Assembly: GCA_030704615.1 (NCBI GenBank)
Contig: CM060732.1
Span: forward strand, 50,883,053 to 50,947,052
Origin: Takakia lepidozioides
Lineage: Eukaryota > Streptophyta > Takakiopsida > Takakiales > Takakiaceae
Length of the DNA: 64,000 nt
Reading direction: 5' to 3'
The stretch's first letter is position 1. The number at the start of each line of letters is the position of its first letter. A program made the translations under genes and the position numbers. Positions 45,353-57,304 of this stretch are shown one piece after another. The notes under the pieces were generated by a model. It did no database searches. It saw nothing but the letters and a program-made list of their open reading frames with translations, and was not told the origin of the DNA.

Positions 45353-45955
45353 AAGTGTCGCGCACCTTACTTCGGTAAGCTCCCCTTCAAGTCATAGTTA
45401 CTCGCTTTGATGCGCGTGCCTAACTCCCAAACTGGTCGCCGAGCCCTCACCGAGCCAATTCAGAGCTTCGGCTGTTCACCGGGACATAACGGTCCCCCTT
45501 TACTCCTCCACTTGACCCTCTCTCAATTTGAGCCAAGTGGAAATTCCCTTTGGTCGATGGCAGTCCGGAACAGCTCCCCATACCTTGGTTGCTTTCCGGC
45601 TCGCACGCTTACTCACTTGTTTTTGGTTCACCAACGGCTTGCCCACCGTTCTCGGGGTTACTACTCCCTATATATACTTCTGTGAATGGGCAGCGGGGTT
45701 TGAAAAACAACCATGTCATTTTATGGCGAACCACCACGAAAACCCTCGATTCCCGGTGATGAGTCGCGGTGAGTCTTGGCCCACCACCCACGGCCCCATT
45801 GGACCGTGATGAGTCCCAAGACTCCCCACGGCTCCCACCACAAGGTCTCCGCCCCATGGTGAGTCCTATGCCACCCCCAGTAAGACCCACTAAGCTACCA
45901 CCATCCCTCGTGGAACCACCCCCACCGCAACCCGGTGTGCGGGGCTCCACCTAGT
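45353..45955 (-). repeat. 3' LTR of the chromovirus
   Basis: It matches 51256-51837 over its length. The outer end abuts the interrupted ORF at 45352. Confidence 0.85.
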
Positions 45956-46873
45956 GAGCACCTCTCCTTGAGTGCCTTGGGCACTCAAGGGTGCTTCAGC
46001 CCCCATACCTATTGTTGCCACTGCCCCCACCACAGGGGCAGCCCCCTTAAGTCCCGACGTCCTGCCCTCAAGGCAAAGGGCCGCGACACACACCCCTACC
46101 AACAAGGAGTCGATGTCCTCATCGACTTGTCCATTTTGTGAAAACGAATATCCAAGTTGTGGCGTCCCACATCAAGGAGTTTGTTTCCGCACCTTGGCGT
46201 CTCATGGCAAAGAACCAAACCCCCACTTGACTCTATTCTCCACTAGCTAGTTCGGCCGACTTCCTCCAAGTCCCGGCCAAGGGTGGAGCCTCTCAAGCTC
46301 CTCCCAGTGCACTCTCTTGGCCCACTTCAAGGCCAAGGAGCGATCCTCTCCGAGGATCGAATCGCCTTACTGCACCAACATTGATTGCGACCGCTCATGA
46401 TGCCGCTTTTGGCATCACCTTGAGCAAGGGTTCACCTTCAACCCTTTTTGACCAGGAAGATAACCTTGAACCAACCGTGCGCCCCAATCACTACAACTGG
46501 GTCCGCCTTGGAATGCTGGCCTGAGGTACGGGAACACGCCGAAGCCGCACTACGACTTTGTCCCGAGTATGTGCACGCGTCAGGTGCGCACTAACACGTG
46601 AACTCCCAAAGAAGGCGCAAGTTTTCTTGCCTCTTGGATGGGAGTCACCCGATTTCGGCACTGTGCAAACACACGATTAATCCAATTTACCTCTCCCACT
46701 TTTGTAAGCTAGCATGCATTCTACACACTAACCAGCCATACCATGCATCATCATTCCAAACAAAAAGACACACATTTAGAAACCATTTCATTTATAACAA
46801 AATTTGTACAATACAAGTTTTTGCAATCGGATTCCTGAGCTAGCTAAGCCGAGCTAAGCATGCATTTCCTCCC
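45956..46873. other. Non-coding 3' part of the chromovirus
   Basis: It lies between the 3' LTR and the end of the integrase frame. No domain or gene is visible. Confidence 0.5.
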
Positions 46874-48110
46874 CTACGCTCCAAGGTTGATGTCCCCATC
46901 AACGCTTCTTCCGCTTTTGAGGTCGCCCTTCGAAAGTTGCAACCGCCTCGGATGCGTTCCCCATTTCTGAGGCACGCACCCAAGATGCCTCCACATGATG
47001 ATAGCCCTCCATTTCACGAGATACTCTATTTCTCGATTCTTAAACCTCCTCGACTTAAGCATTGCCTCCACCTCGTACTCAGGTTCATTTTCATGATCTA
47101 ATAGTATAGGTGGCAGACACAACACTTGATGCCGATTCGGACGCGCTTCATCTTTGAAGTAAGGTTTCAAAAGGGAGACGTGGAATACCGGATGCACCTT
47201 GCTGTTTGCCGGCAACTCCAATTCATACACATCCTCATTCATAACCTTTCGGATGCGAAAGGGTCCCGCATACGGAGGTACGAACTTCGGACTCACTTCC
47301 GGAGGTAGTCGGAAATTTGTGATGTTCAACCAGACCTCCGTGCCTACCTCAAACTTAACTTCCCTCCGCTTCCGATTCGCCTGCCGTTCATACCGTTTCC
47401 TAGCTTTGGCAATGTTGTACTTTGCGAGCTTCAACAAACGCTCGCGTTCTTCCAGCACCGCTACTGCTGCCGGTTCCTCGACGTCTTGGGCGGCCCAACT
47501 TGTCGGCACCAGAGGTGCTTTTCCATAGACCAATACGAAAGGGGAAACTCCCGTTGCGGAATGTTTTGTGTTATTATAACAGAACTCTGCCGCATCCAAG
47601 TGCTCCACCCAGTCCGATTGGTCCGCCGACACGTAATTCCGCAAGATCTGCTTCACCACAGAATTCACCCTTTCTGTTTGGCCGTCCGTTGTAGGTCGGA
47701 AGGCGGTGCTCATCTTGAGCCTCGTCCCCATCTTCTTCCAAAGTGCTCTCCAAAATTTATTTGTAAACTTTGGATCGCGGTCCGAGACAATATCCTTTGG
47801 GAGTCCATGATGCTTGAAGACGTGGGCGAAGTAAAGTCGCCCCGTCTCCTACGCCGTTGTCGTCTCCTTGGTGGGAATGAAATGGCCCATTTTACTGAAC
47901 CTATCCACCACCACCATGATTGCATCGAATCCTTTTGACAGCGGCATGGCAGTCATGAAATCCATCGAAACACTTTCCTAAGACCCCTCTGGAATCGGCA
48001 AGGGTTGTAACAGCCCCACTTGCTTTTTGTACTCGCTCCGGTTTTGTTGGCATGTGGTGCACGTCTTGACATACTCCTCGGCCTCATCCCTCAGTTTGGG
48101 CTAGAAATAC
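46874..48110 (-). pseudogene. Integrase with chromodomain, broken
   Basis: The N-terminal zinc-binding part and the first catalytic Asp (VSMDFMTAMP) lie at about 48100-47940, with stops before it and near 47850. The 47731-46874 frame continues with FRPTTDGQTERVN, an integrase C-terminal part (GPFRIRKVMNEDVYELELP) and a chromodomain start (EYEVEAMLKSR, EYLVKW). A one-base shift after KW then moves the rest (GYHHVEASW) to another frame. Confidence 0.85.
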
Positions 48111-49733
48111 TCTTTCTTCAAGAGTACCGCAGTGCGCTTGGCTCCGCCGTGGCCCGCAAGCGGGCCATTATGGCATTCTCTCAAGAAACTATATATGATC
48201 CCTCCCTTCGGCACGTTGGGACGCTTTTGCTTATACCGGAGCAGTCCATTTTGCAAATGAAACTGCGATTTAACCCCCATCCTCAAGTCCCGCATCACAG
48301 ACTTCGCCATCTCATCCTTCCGGTAAGCCTTCCGGATCTTCCTTTGGAGCGTCGTCTTGCCGCTGTACACCAACATGAGCTGCTCCTTTCTACTAAAAGC
48401 ATCGGCCACCACATTTTCTCGTCCCGGTTTGTACTGGATATCCACGTTGAACACCGCCAAAGTGTCTTGCCACCTAAGTTATTTTGGGGACAACTTAGGC
48501 TGCGTGACAAAATACTTCACCGTGACATTGTCCGTGAATACCTTTACCGGGTTGGAACCAACATAGTGGCGCCAAATCTCAAGGCAATGCACCACCGCCT
48601 TCATTTCTTTCTCATGCGTAGGCCACCTTCGCTCCACTTCATTCAGTTTCTTATTTTCGTAAGCCACTAGACGTCCATCCTGCATGAGCACACCCCCAAT
48701 TGCGAAGTTCGACGCATCTGTATGAATCTCAAATGGACGGTCGAACTCCGGAATTTTCAAGACGGGAGCTTCCGCCATCCGTTGCTTCAACTGAGCAAAA
48801 GCTTGGCCACAAAAGGTGTTCCATACCCAGACTTTGGATTTACACAGAAGGTCTGACAGCGGCCCCACGATCTTGGCGAAATTTCTCACATACTTCCGGT
48901 AATAGGAGGCAAGTCCTAGGAAAGATCGCACTCCCGGAACCGAAGTCGGAGGCTCTCAGTCCAAGATCACACTCAACTTTCTGTTCCATTTTGATCCCAT
49001 CCTGTGTAATCACATGCCCCAGGAACTCCACTTTTGTGACCCCGAATTCGCACTTTGAAGCTTTGGCATACAGCTTCCCTTCCCGCAATTTCTGGAACAC
49101 CCTTTTGAGGTGCTCCAGGTGCTCTTCCTTTGTTTTCAAGTACACCAAGATGTCGTCGATGTACACGATCATAAAGTCATCCAACCACTCCTGGAAAAGG
49201 CTGTTCATTAGCGTGCTAAAGGTCACGGGTGTGTTGGTGAGCCCAAAAGGCATCACCAAGAACTCATACGAACCATATCTTGTCATGCACACGGTCTTCT
49301 CCTCATCTCCTTCCGCCACTCGGATTTGATGGTAGCCGGAGCGCAAATCGATCCGGCTGAAATACTTCGCTCCTGCCAACCGATCGAAGAGGTCGTCGAT
49401 CCTTGGCAAATGGTACTGGTTCTTGATAGTCACCTTATTCAGAGCCCTATGATCGACACACATCCGCAGCGTCCCATCCTTCTTGTCTGCGAATAGCACC
49501 GGGGCTCCGTAGGGTGACTTACTCGGCCGGATGTACCCCTTTGACATTAGATCCTTGAGCTGAGCCTTCAGCTCAACCAACTCTCTGTGGCTCAACCGGT
49601 AGGACGCCTTGGCATGCGGCTCCGATCCCGGTATCACCTCAATCTTGTGGTCAACTCCTCTTCGCGGTGGCAAGCCGCTTGGAAAATCCTTCGGCATCAC
49701 ATCCCATCCATCTCTATTTATCCAAAATCCCAT
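48101..49733 (-). pseudogene. Reverse transcriptase-RNase H of the chromovirus, broken
   Basis: Frame 49733-48840 carries [44 protein letters not shown] and the catalytic YIDDILVY. A frameshift near 48950 leads to 48931-48479 ([11 protein letters not shown], then RNase H with HTDASNFAIGG). A stop at about 48479 separates the last part (YKPGRENVVADAFSRK, 48460-48101). Confidence 0.9.
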
Positions 49734-49756
49734 TGATCCAATCTGGGCTCGGCTCC

Positions 49757-50383
49757 CTATCGTCTTCTCCCTTCACTTGTCTTACGTAAAGCAAAAACTG
49801 GGGCTCGTGTGGCTCCTCCACGGCCCACTCCTTTGCTGTCAACATGTTTATTCGCCCTCCCACTAGGTTGGGTGTTTCCGACACTTGTAAAACTTCGCCA
49901 CCATTCCCACACGACAACGTGACTACTCTCTTGCGGCCATCTATGACCGCTCCTGCTCAAAAAGGTCATCCCTAAAATGAGATCCACTCCATCGATCTCG
50001 CAAATGGTGAAGTTCTCACATCCCTCCCAACTCCCCAGCTTAAAAGGAACATCGAACGCCAACCTCGTCGCCAGTTGTGGCTCTCTTTTGGCAAAACGCA
50101 CTTCAATAGAGGCCCCCACATCACTTGTCAGGAGCCCCAGCTTTCGTGTCGATGCCGGTGTCATGAAGGAGTGCGACGCTCCTGTGTCCACCAACAACGA
50201 CACATTAGTTCTGGAAATTATCCCACTTACGAACATTAACTGACTCCCTTTATGCAAGGGGCCAATCTCCTGATACAACTCACAAGACTGGTTGCCTACC
50301 TTGCAAGTCTTGGCAACCACCGCTTGCACCAAGTGGCTGATGGAATCTTCGGACAGCTCCGTGGTTGCCCGAGTCATGTTCAA
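49757..50383 (-). pseudogene. Aspartic protease region of the chromovirus
   Basis: The active-site motif LLVDTGASHSFM, then the flap region and VDLILGMTFL, identify a retropepsin. The frame after LGMTFL diverges from family expectation, which suggests a shift near 49950. Confidence 0.8.
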
Positions 50384-50386
50384 TTG

Positions 50387-51257
50387 TCAGGGTTTCGCGC
50401 ACTTCTTGGCCATGTGCCCGGGCTCCCCGCAATTAAAGCATACTCCATCGAAGGTCGCCTTCTGTCCGCCATAAGCCGTCGCACCTAATTTTCTTTTCGG
50501 AGCACCGGGTGTTGCATTGACGTGTGAAGGCCCTCCCTTCGATTTCCACGTGCCATTGTCGCCGCGTGGCCTATCCCACTTCTTTTCCAGTCGGAAGGAG
50601 TCACCCTCTAGCCGAGTCTTCTTGTGGTTCAGCTCCGTACGGCCTTGTCTTTCGCCCCTAGGGACATCCGAGAAACATTCAACCCTTTCAATTGCCTCGT
50701 TCAAAGTCTTAGGTGGCTTCTCCTCTAACTTCCGCCTGGCCCATGGGGCCAGTCCCGCCACAAAGTTGAAGACCATTTCTAGTTCCGTCATATCCGCGAC
50801 TTCGAGCAACAGCACATTGAAAGCCTGAAAGAGCCAGGTGTTGAGTGCCTTCCGATTTTGGACACCCTCGAAGGTGTCGGGTTCCTTAGGTTTCACTTAA
50901 ACTTTTCCCTAGTGGAAGTGGCGTTAGCCGCCTTCAACACGTCTTACAACGTCCGCCCAACTGCGCTAATAATCCCTCCCAAAAGGCTGCTGGCATGGGA
51001 GGCATCTGTTGGTCTGCCAGAGCCTCCGGGGAGTCCTCGGGCTTCGAATCCCCCAATTCCTCCTGTTCTTGAGCGGCCTCGCTTTCAAAAGCATGAATCG
51101 TCTCCTCAAATTGCCGCTTCGGTGACACGTCGCCCCCATCGGGCTTACCATGATCATCATCTTTCGGGCCGTTCCGCTTTCGCTTTGGCTTGCCCGACCC
51201 CATGATGAGGCCGATCTCAAGAACGATTGCGTACTGAACTCTAAGCTTTGATACCAA
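50387..51257 (-). pseudogene. Gag of the chromovirus
   Basis: The 50896-50387 frame includes a capsid-like segment (FNFVAGLAPWARRKLEEKPP) and a zinc knuckle CFNCGEPGHMAKKC. The upstream part (51257-50934) is in another frame and charged. It starts just after the primer binding site. Confidence 0.75.
51240..51255 (-). promoter_or_regulatory. Primer binding site (tRNA-iMet type)
   Basis: On the - strand it reads TGGTATCAAAGCTTAG, directly adjacent to the inner edge of the 5' LTR. It is complementary to the 3' end of plant initiator tRNA-Met, the usual primer of Ty3/gypsy elements. Confidence 0.85.
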
Positions 51258-51837
51258 GTGTCGCGCACCTTACTTCGGTAAGCTCCCCTTCAAGTCATAG
51301 TTACTCGCTTTGATGTGTGTACCTAACTCCTCAAACTGGCCGCTGGGCCAACTCGGAGCTTTGGCTGCTCACCGGGATATAACGGTCCCCTTTACTCCTC
51401 CACTTGACCCTCTCTCAACTTGGGCCAAGTGAAATTCCCTTTGGTCGATGGCAGTTCGGAACAGCTCCCCACACCTTGGTCGCTTTCCGGCTCGCACGCT
51501 TACTTACTAGTTTTTGGTCACCAACGGGCTTGTACCATTCTCGGGGTTACTACTCCCTATATATACTTTTGTGACTGACCGCGGGGGTTTCACAAACAAC
51601 CATGCCATTTTATGGCGAACCACCACGAAAACCCTCGATTCCCGGTGATGAGTCGCGGTGAGTCTTGGCCCACCCACCACGGCCCCATTGGACCGTGATG
51701 AGTCCCAAGACTCCCCACGACTCCCACCGCAAGGTCTCCGCCCCCATGGTGAGTCGTATGCCACCCCCACTAAGTCCCACTAAGCTACCACCACCCCTCG
51801 TGGAACCACCAACCCGGTGTGCGGGGCTCCACCTAGT
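51256..51837 (-). repeat. 5' LTR of the chromovirus
   Basis: It is paired with 45353-45955 and somewhat shorter, with several indels relative to it. Confidence 0.85.
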
Positions 51838-51898
51838 GAGCGCCTCCGCCTCCTTTAGTGCCTTGAAGCAGATGAAACTTTAGCGACTTCTAACTCAT

Positions 51899-52129
51899 AT
51901 GATCACACCTCTTCCTTATGTTAACCCCAATCTGGTTCACGCACAGAGCATTCTTGCCATCTGGGCTGTACAGGTTGTGCTCATGGGAGCTGTAGAGGGC
52001 TTCCGCATCAATGGTCTCCCTGGTGTTGGTGATGGTGGCGATCTTTACCCTGGTGGAACCTACTTTGACCCCCTCGGGCTCGCTGATGACCCTGAGACTC
52101 TTGTATCTTCTTCCATGAAATTTGCATGA
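51899..52129 (+). pseudogene. Light-harvesting chlorophyll a/b-binding protein fragment (Lhcb type)
   Basis: About 59 codons match the segment of LHCII proteins around the second membrane helix: [55 protein letters not shown]. The pattern is nearest to Lhcb1-3. The homology starts at NPNL without an AG acceptor in front and ends at ET. GTATCT follows as a possible donor, but the expected third-helix exon (KNGRLAMF) is not found downstream, nor is the first helix upstream. It is therefore a gene fragment, possibly captured or left by a rearrangement next to the LTR element. It has no stops within the matching part. Confidence 0.85.
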
Positions 52130-54690
52130 GTTGGAATCAAGTTTTCAATCTCATAGTCCAAACTTGGAACAATTGTTTATTGATGAATGTCCATAAACTC
52201 ATTGAAAATAATCCTTCAACCAGGCATGCCACGATCCTGCATGGGATGCACTGGTTTAGACTTCAAATCCTGAAGCGTACACTACCTCACCTATAGGTGG
52301 GAGACACCAGGGAACGGCAACCGATCCAAATAACAGTTAGTTACGTATCGACACACAAAGTATATAAGAACGGATCGTAGCACCCTCCGCTCCGCTACCT
52401 TCGGGATGACAAAGGGTCAGTACTTCCAGACGCACTCCCTTCAGTCTACGAGTGAGAAGGTTGGCTCCCAAATAAAAAACTGACGGTCTGAAACATAATC
52501 GTGGGCAGCGTTAGATGATGTCGAACGACATAGTCTAGCCTTCCGTAGTACTTGGAAACTTTACAAGATAGACCTGCACTTAGAGCAACCTTATAGCCTC
52601 ACAGGTTAGGGGCTGACACTTTCAACATAAATCAGACGTGACTCTCAAACCATGTACATTTCAGGACCAGACCGCAATTCCTATAATCGTCACCACACAC
52701 GGTGTTCTCAAATGTACACGAACAAATCCAAGAAGTCTAACACGAAGAGGCTGATCTGATTCAACTACACACACCTCGATGGATCACTCACCACACGGCA
52801 TCCCAATCACAAACAAGAAAAAAAAAAACTTGCGGCTGAAATTTTTCTTTGATTCAAAACCAGTCACTATACACTTTCTTATTTCACTACACCCTAACAT
52901 GCATCAAATTGAGAGAGAGAGAGAGAGAAGGAGAAATAGAACTAGATTATGATTGCTCTGGCCTTCGCCGACTGATTTATAGTAGCCCGTAGCTTTCCTA
53001 TCGTCTCCATCCGTTAACTTGTTTTGACGGATGTCATCCATCCCTTTCTTAAAAAAACAATAATCACTACTGATGTGGCTAAGGTGCATTTAAGCACCGA
53101 CACCTAGTTAAAAATTTTAATTATTTTTTCCTAGAGTGTCCATTACTATAGCATAAAGTCTCTTTTATTTTAATCCTTCAGATCTGCCCCCTCCATCTGA
53201 ACGGACCAGATCGAGTCACTTTTTTTCATCAATCCGTTGATATTGTCATCCATCCAGAAATCCAGCCTGTAATCCATCGTGAGATATGGAGTCAATTCTC
53301 AAGTCAAGATCCGATCTATGCGTCATCAAATTGTGATGTTGAATGTCCGTGTTGTAGAAGTCGTGAGTTCATCAGCTATGATGTTGTCGTTGTCTCAATG
53401 ACATTACATTCCAATGTTCTTGTTCTCCAACCACCGAAGAAAATGGGTTAAGTTAACCTTTGTAGCCAACACCAAATCATTTCCATCTTCATCTTCATCT
53501 TCATCTGCATCCTCGATCTGAGCCTTCTTCCACAACACATTCCTTAGCCTGTCAATCAAGGCATCTGAGAATCGCAATCTTCTTTTCGAGCGGATCATCT
53601 TGGATCCGGTAAAAACTGATGAGGCTGATAAAGAAGCCATCACATTGCATTAAGTGCTTGACTTGTCTCGCTAGGGAGAAGAGATAAATACAGAGACTAA
53701 GATACTTGAGGAGATCACGTGTAAATCCATCCAAAAAAACTGAAAGCAAGAAGAATGTTGAGCTAGAAGAGATTAAGAGAGACTAAGATACTAACATGAA
53801 AGCACGAAGAAGAAAAAAAGCACGATGGTTGGTGGATATTTACCTCATATGCAACACGCCTTAAGGTACTTGGAGAGACCAACTCACTCTTCATATACAA
53901 TTCCTCACACACAATACACGCCAAAAAGTACTATGAGATAAGACGGACATGTACCTCAGTATTCCAGTAAAGAAGGATTAATAGAATGCTTGTAGTTCAT
54001 GTTGTTCCTCAGTAAATAATCATACTTAGCTAGAGCTTCATTTTGGTTCCTACTATCTGCTGTTCAATTATATCAATGACAAATAGTTGAATAAGTGCCA
54101 TGGCAACAAAGCCAAATTCTTTTAAGGTGCAGCTACATGTATAAGGGTCCCAAATCTTGTATACCTATAGGGATGACTGATGCATTTGTGCATTGATGAT
54201 GTTTGGGTTTTTATTTTGACGGATTTCCTCACCAAGCTTCTGGCACCAACTTACGTAACCACTGTATGAGCGAAAAACCTTAACCAACGTAAGTATCGTT
54301 AAGAAAATCTTGAGACATTATGGTTGGCCTAATATATATATATATTAGCAAATACCTCATATGTCCGAGCATACAAACTCTAAAAATAGATGAGTCATAA
54401 GAATGATGCAAAGTTGGAGATCAGAACGTTGTGAAAAGTCTCATATATGCAATGGTCTTACAAGACCTCATATTGCACAAACAGTGGTCGGGTTTGGTCG
54501 GGTTTGTGAACAAGCTTATGTATCTTGAGATACTATGGTGGACTAAAGTATGGGAGTAAAAACCTCGTTTGTTCCAAATTGCAAACTCTTGAAAGAGATG
54601 AGTCATAAATGTGTTGTAAACACAACGTTGCGAGCCACTTTATGGCTAACCTTGGGCAACTATATTGAATTGTCGTTTAACATATTTTCT
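52130..54690. other. AT-rich stretch, no gene seen
   Basis: A GA-repeat occurs at 52908-52928 and an ATC/TTC-rich run at 53485-53515. A 79-codon - strand ORF (53643-53404), with a basic start, an acidic Asp/Glu run and a FLRWLENKN end, could be a small exon but has no recognised family. Confidence 0.45.
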
Positions 54691-55240
54691 GTTATTTGAG
54701 AAGCACAATTGATTATGGTCTGTGCTTGAGGAAAAACAGTGATAACATTCATCTGGACCAAGTGGATTTGAATTATATATAAGATAATACCGTCAAAAAC
54801 ATAATATAAAGATCTACGGCTATTGTGATGCAGATTAAACTAGTAATGTTGATGACCGTCATTCTACGTGGTTATGTTTTTCTCTGTTGATAAATGGTGC
54901 ATTCAATCTACAACTGTTGTATTATCAACTGAGGCAGAATATATAGTTGCTCGAGCCGTAAGGCAAACAATATGGGTATTTTTGTCAAGTATTGGTCATC
55001 CATAGAGGGATACCACGGACATGTATGATGACAACCAAGGGTGTATTGCTCTCTCGAAGAATCCAACTTTTCATGCTCACACAAAAGCATATTGAGATTC
55101 GTCATCATCTAATACGAGAGAAGATTGAGGGAGAAATTGTCAAATTGGTATATAATTGCAATACCCGTTGCAGACATATTGACAAAAAGACTTTATGCTG
55201 AAAAACATGAATGCTTTGGAGGTTTAACGAGAGTAGTAAA
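54690..55240 (+). pseudogene. Ty1/copia RNase H remnant
   Basis: Read with frame changes it shows YGYCDAD, then a block with DDRHST and GYVFL, then LSTEAEYIVARAVRQTIW, a DNQGCIALSKNPTFHAHTKH block with IEIRHHLIREKI, and TRCRHIDKKTL. This is the end of a copia pol. Stops and a frameshift are present. Nothing upstream could be assigned to RT with confidence. Confidence 0.8.
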
Positions 55241-55454
55241 ATTCTTAATCCAATAAATCAACTCCTTACCCAGTCAGAGTTATTTTAATAGCAATGATGA
55301 TAAGTATCACTAGCCTCACTTAGCAATATCGCAAAGCACAATACCATGTTAGCAGTTAGAGATAAGTAAATTAAACGGTCATTAGAGTTGTTTGTGCTAA
55401 ATCTAGGAAAAGATATGCGAAAGTTATCTCGGCTATTTCAACCATAGACCTTGA

Positions 55455-55515
55455 GTATAAATGGGGAGAGCTCGGAGGGTGGAACAGTAGTGGGGCTTGT
55501 TAGGTTCCTATGGTT
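55455..55515 (+). promoter_or_regulatory. Possible copia polypurine tract and 3' LTR start
   Basis: A purine-rich run, AATGGGGAGAGCTCGGAGGG, and further purines precede TGTTAGGTTCC. It lies about 220 bp after the RNase H remnant, where a copia PPT and a TG-starting LTR are expected. The second LTR copy was not found. Confidence 0.4.
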
Positions 55516-57304
55516 GGTGGAGAGTTCTCAGTAAATCATTTCATCTTTAATCCCAATTCTCTTACTGATTACAACAACTGATATGTTTACTTGCGTTTTA
55601 GTATGCATATGCCTCATCATGGCTCAATTGAAGGTTTTAATTTTTCCCTCCAATGCTTATTATTTATTTCAGAATGGCTTTGATTGGACCCTTGAAATCA
55701 CATCCATTTGTGTGTGTTTGCCAGCATGGAAGAAACTTCCAAACCTTCTGGAATGATGTTTCTACAGCTCTCTCTCACTCTCAGAGAGTCAACTTGGAGG
55801 AGGTCATGTATGTTGTACTTGGCAATTGGCCATTGACGAACTCTCCGTTCATGAGCTACTTGTCAATCAGTCATAGGTGAAATGGTTGGGATGCAATTCA
55901 GGGAAACATTATACAACAGAAGGTGACACTAAAATACAAAAGAACAAAAATTGATTAGGTACTAGCTGCAAAACTTGGATATGCATGTTTACTATGGAAG
56001 CGAGAAGCCTTTAGAGAGGAGACACGTACACCCCTTGTAAGTGGGTACACTTGCACAAAACTCCACTTTCATCCTTGAAATTTTGTCACGTCCTCCTAAA
56101 AGGATCCATTCTTGGTTTGGGTCCTATAAGGTTCTGTTAGGTACGCGTGCAGTTTTCTTTTTTTTCCATGGGAGGTAAAGACAAAAACATATAAACATAT
56201 AAAATAACCTGCTCTTGGTAGAGTCCCTCGTCCATGCTGTCCATGGACTGTTTGTTTGGGGATACATACAAGACATGTAACTGAGCAACTTATCATGATA
56301 AGCTACTACACCTTTGCATGTGAGTACCTTAGAGAACGCAAGCTTGTATGCACAGGATAAATTCCAGTGCTAATGCCGGTCTCTCCCTGGAGGAAGGAGA
56401 GGGCCATTTTGGAAGTTCAGTTGGGACTGTCATCTCCATCTAAAAGAGTGTGCATATTGTGGATAGCTGTGAGCAGGACTCCAATGACTGCATTTGTGCC
56501 TCTGCAGCCAGCACCACAGCCTGCGAATCATTCTTTACTATGCATGATGCACAGATGTTCGACCTAGGAGCTAAGCCAAAGAAGAAAGACTCCAGAAAGA
56601 CTCAGGCGGGTCTGTCAACCATGCAGAGCACAAGCCTCATTGCCCAAACCTGCCTGCCAATCGTATCAACTTCCTAGTGCTGTGTCTTTTGTGGCAAATC
56701 TAAGGTTATCTCCCACTATACTGCTCCACTGGTGTGGTAGCCCTTTGAAGGGCGGTCCAAAACCCTTCACCATTCCATGTGAAACCATCACCCATGCATG
56801 GATTAAATGTTTTCAGCATTGCTTCATTGAGAGATGTCCTTTCCTAGCATAAACCTCACTGTTGAGAAGAAGACTTGCCCTCTAGAGCTGACAGGACATA
56901 GCAAATGATACAAATGCACGGGTAAAGCACTCACAAGCAGAATAGACTGAAACCACCAGGCAGAGTTTGTCGAGGTTGAGTGAGCAGTTGTCAAACTTGG
57001 GGAAGCTTGACTGGACAGAGTACTTTCAGAATCAGGTATTCTGAATAAAGGAAATGGGTCTAGGAAAACCACTCCTCTGCACAACAGAGGTGCCTAACCC
57101 CGTTCTCCTACTAGCGACCACTGCAGACAGATATATACCAATGCTGTTATGCTAAAGCTGAATGTGCTACACAAATTGCCTGCATAATCCCACGCATTCA
57201 GACACTCAATTGTATCACTTGTGGGAAAAGAGAACGTCTTTCTGTTATTCACCTTCATTGCCATTCTGTAATACACTGCAGTGCAGCACACACGAATACA
57301 TAGA
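55516..57304. other. Unassigned stretch, no gene seen
   Basis: The short ORF at 55653-55880 (with FWNDVSTALSHSQRVNLEEV) and the frames at 56367-56677 show no recognised domain. The right part should contain the 3' UTR of the RING gene. Confidence 0.45.

Larger units (their letters stand above)
45353..51837 (-). mobile_element. Ty3/gypsy chromovirus with paired LTRs, decayed
   Basis: LTR copies lie at 45353-45955 and 51256-51837 (same orientation, shared start AAGTGTCGCGCACCTTAC, shared end GGGGCTCCACCTAGT, with several substitutions and indels). Directly inside the 5' LTR on the - strand is TGGTATCAAAGC, a tRNA-iMet-type primer binding site. Gag, protease, RT-RNase H, integrase and chromodomain follow in order. 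GAGCGC occurs at both outer flanks (45347-45352 and 51838-51843), a candidate 6-bp target duplication. Stops and frameshifts in RT, integrase and chromodomain show it is inactive. Confidence 0.9.

Noticed and set aside
45083-45397. N-terminal exon of the Lhcb gene whose fragment is at 51.9 kb
   Set aside because: The frame shows no transit peptide or LHC first-helix motif, so the two are not joined.
56824-57084. 86-aa - strand ORF downstream of the RING gene
   Set aside because: It falls after the RING stop codon, most likely in the 3' UTR, and has no conserved features.
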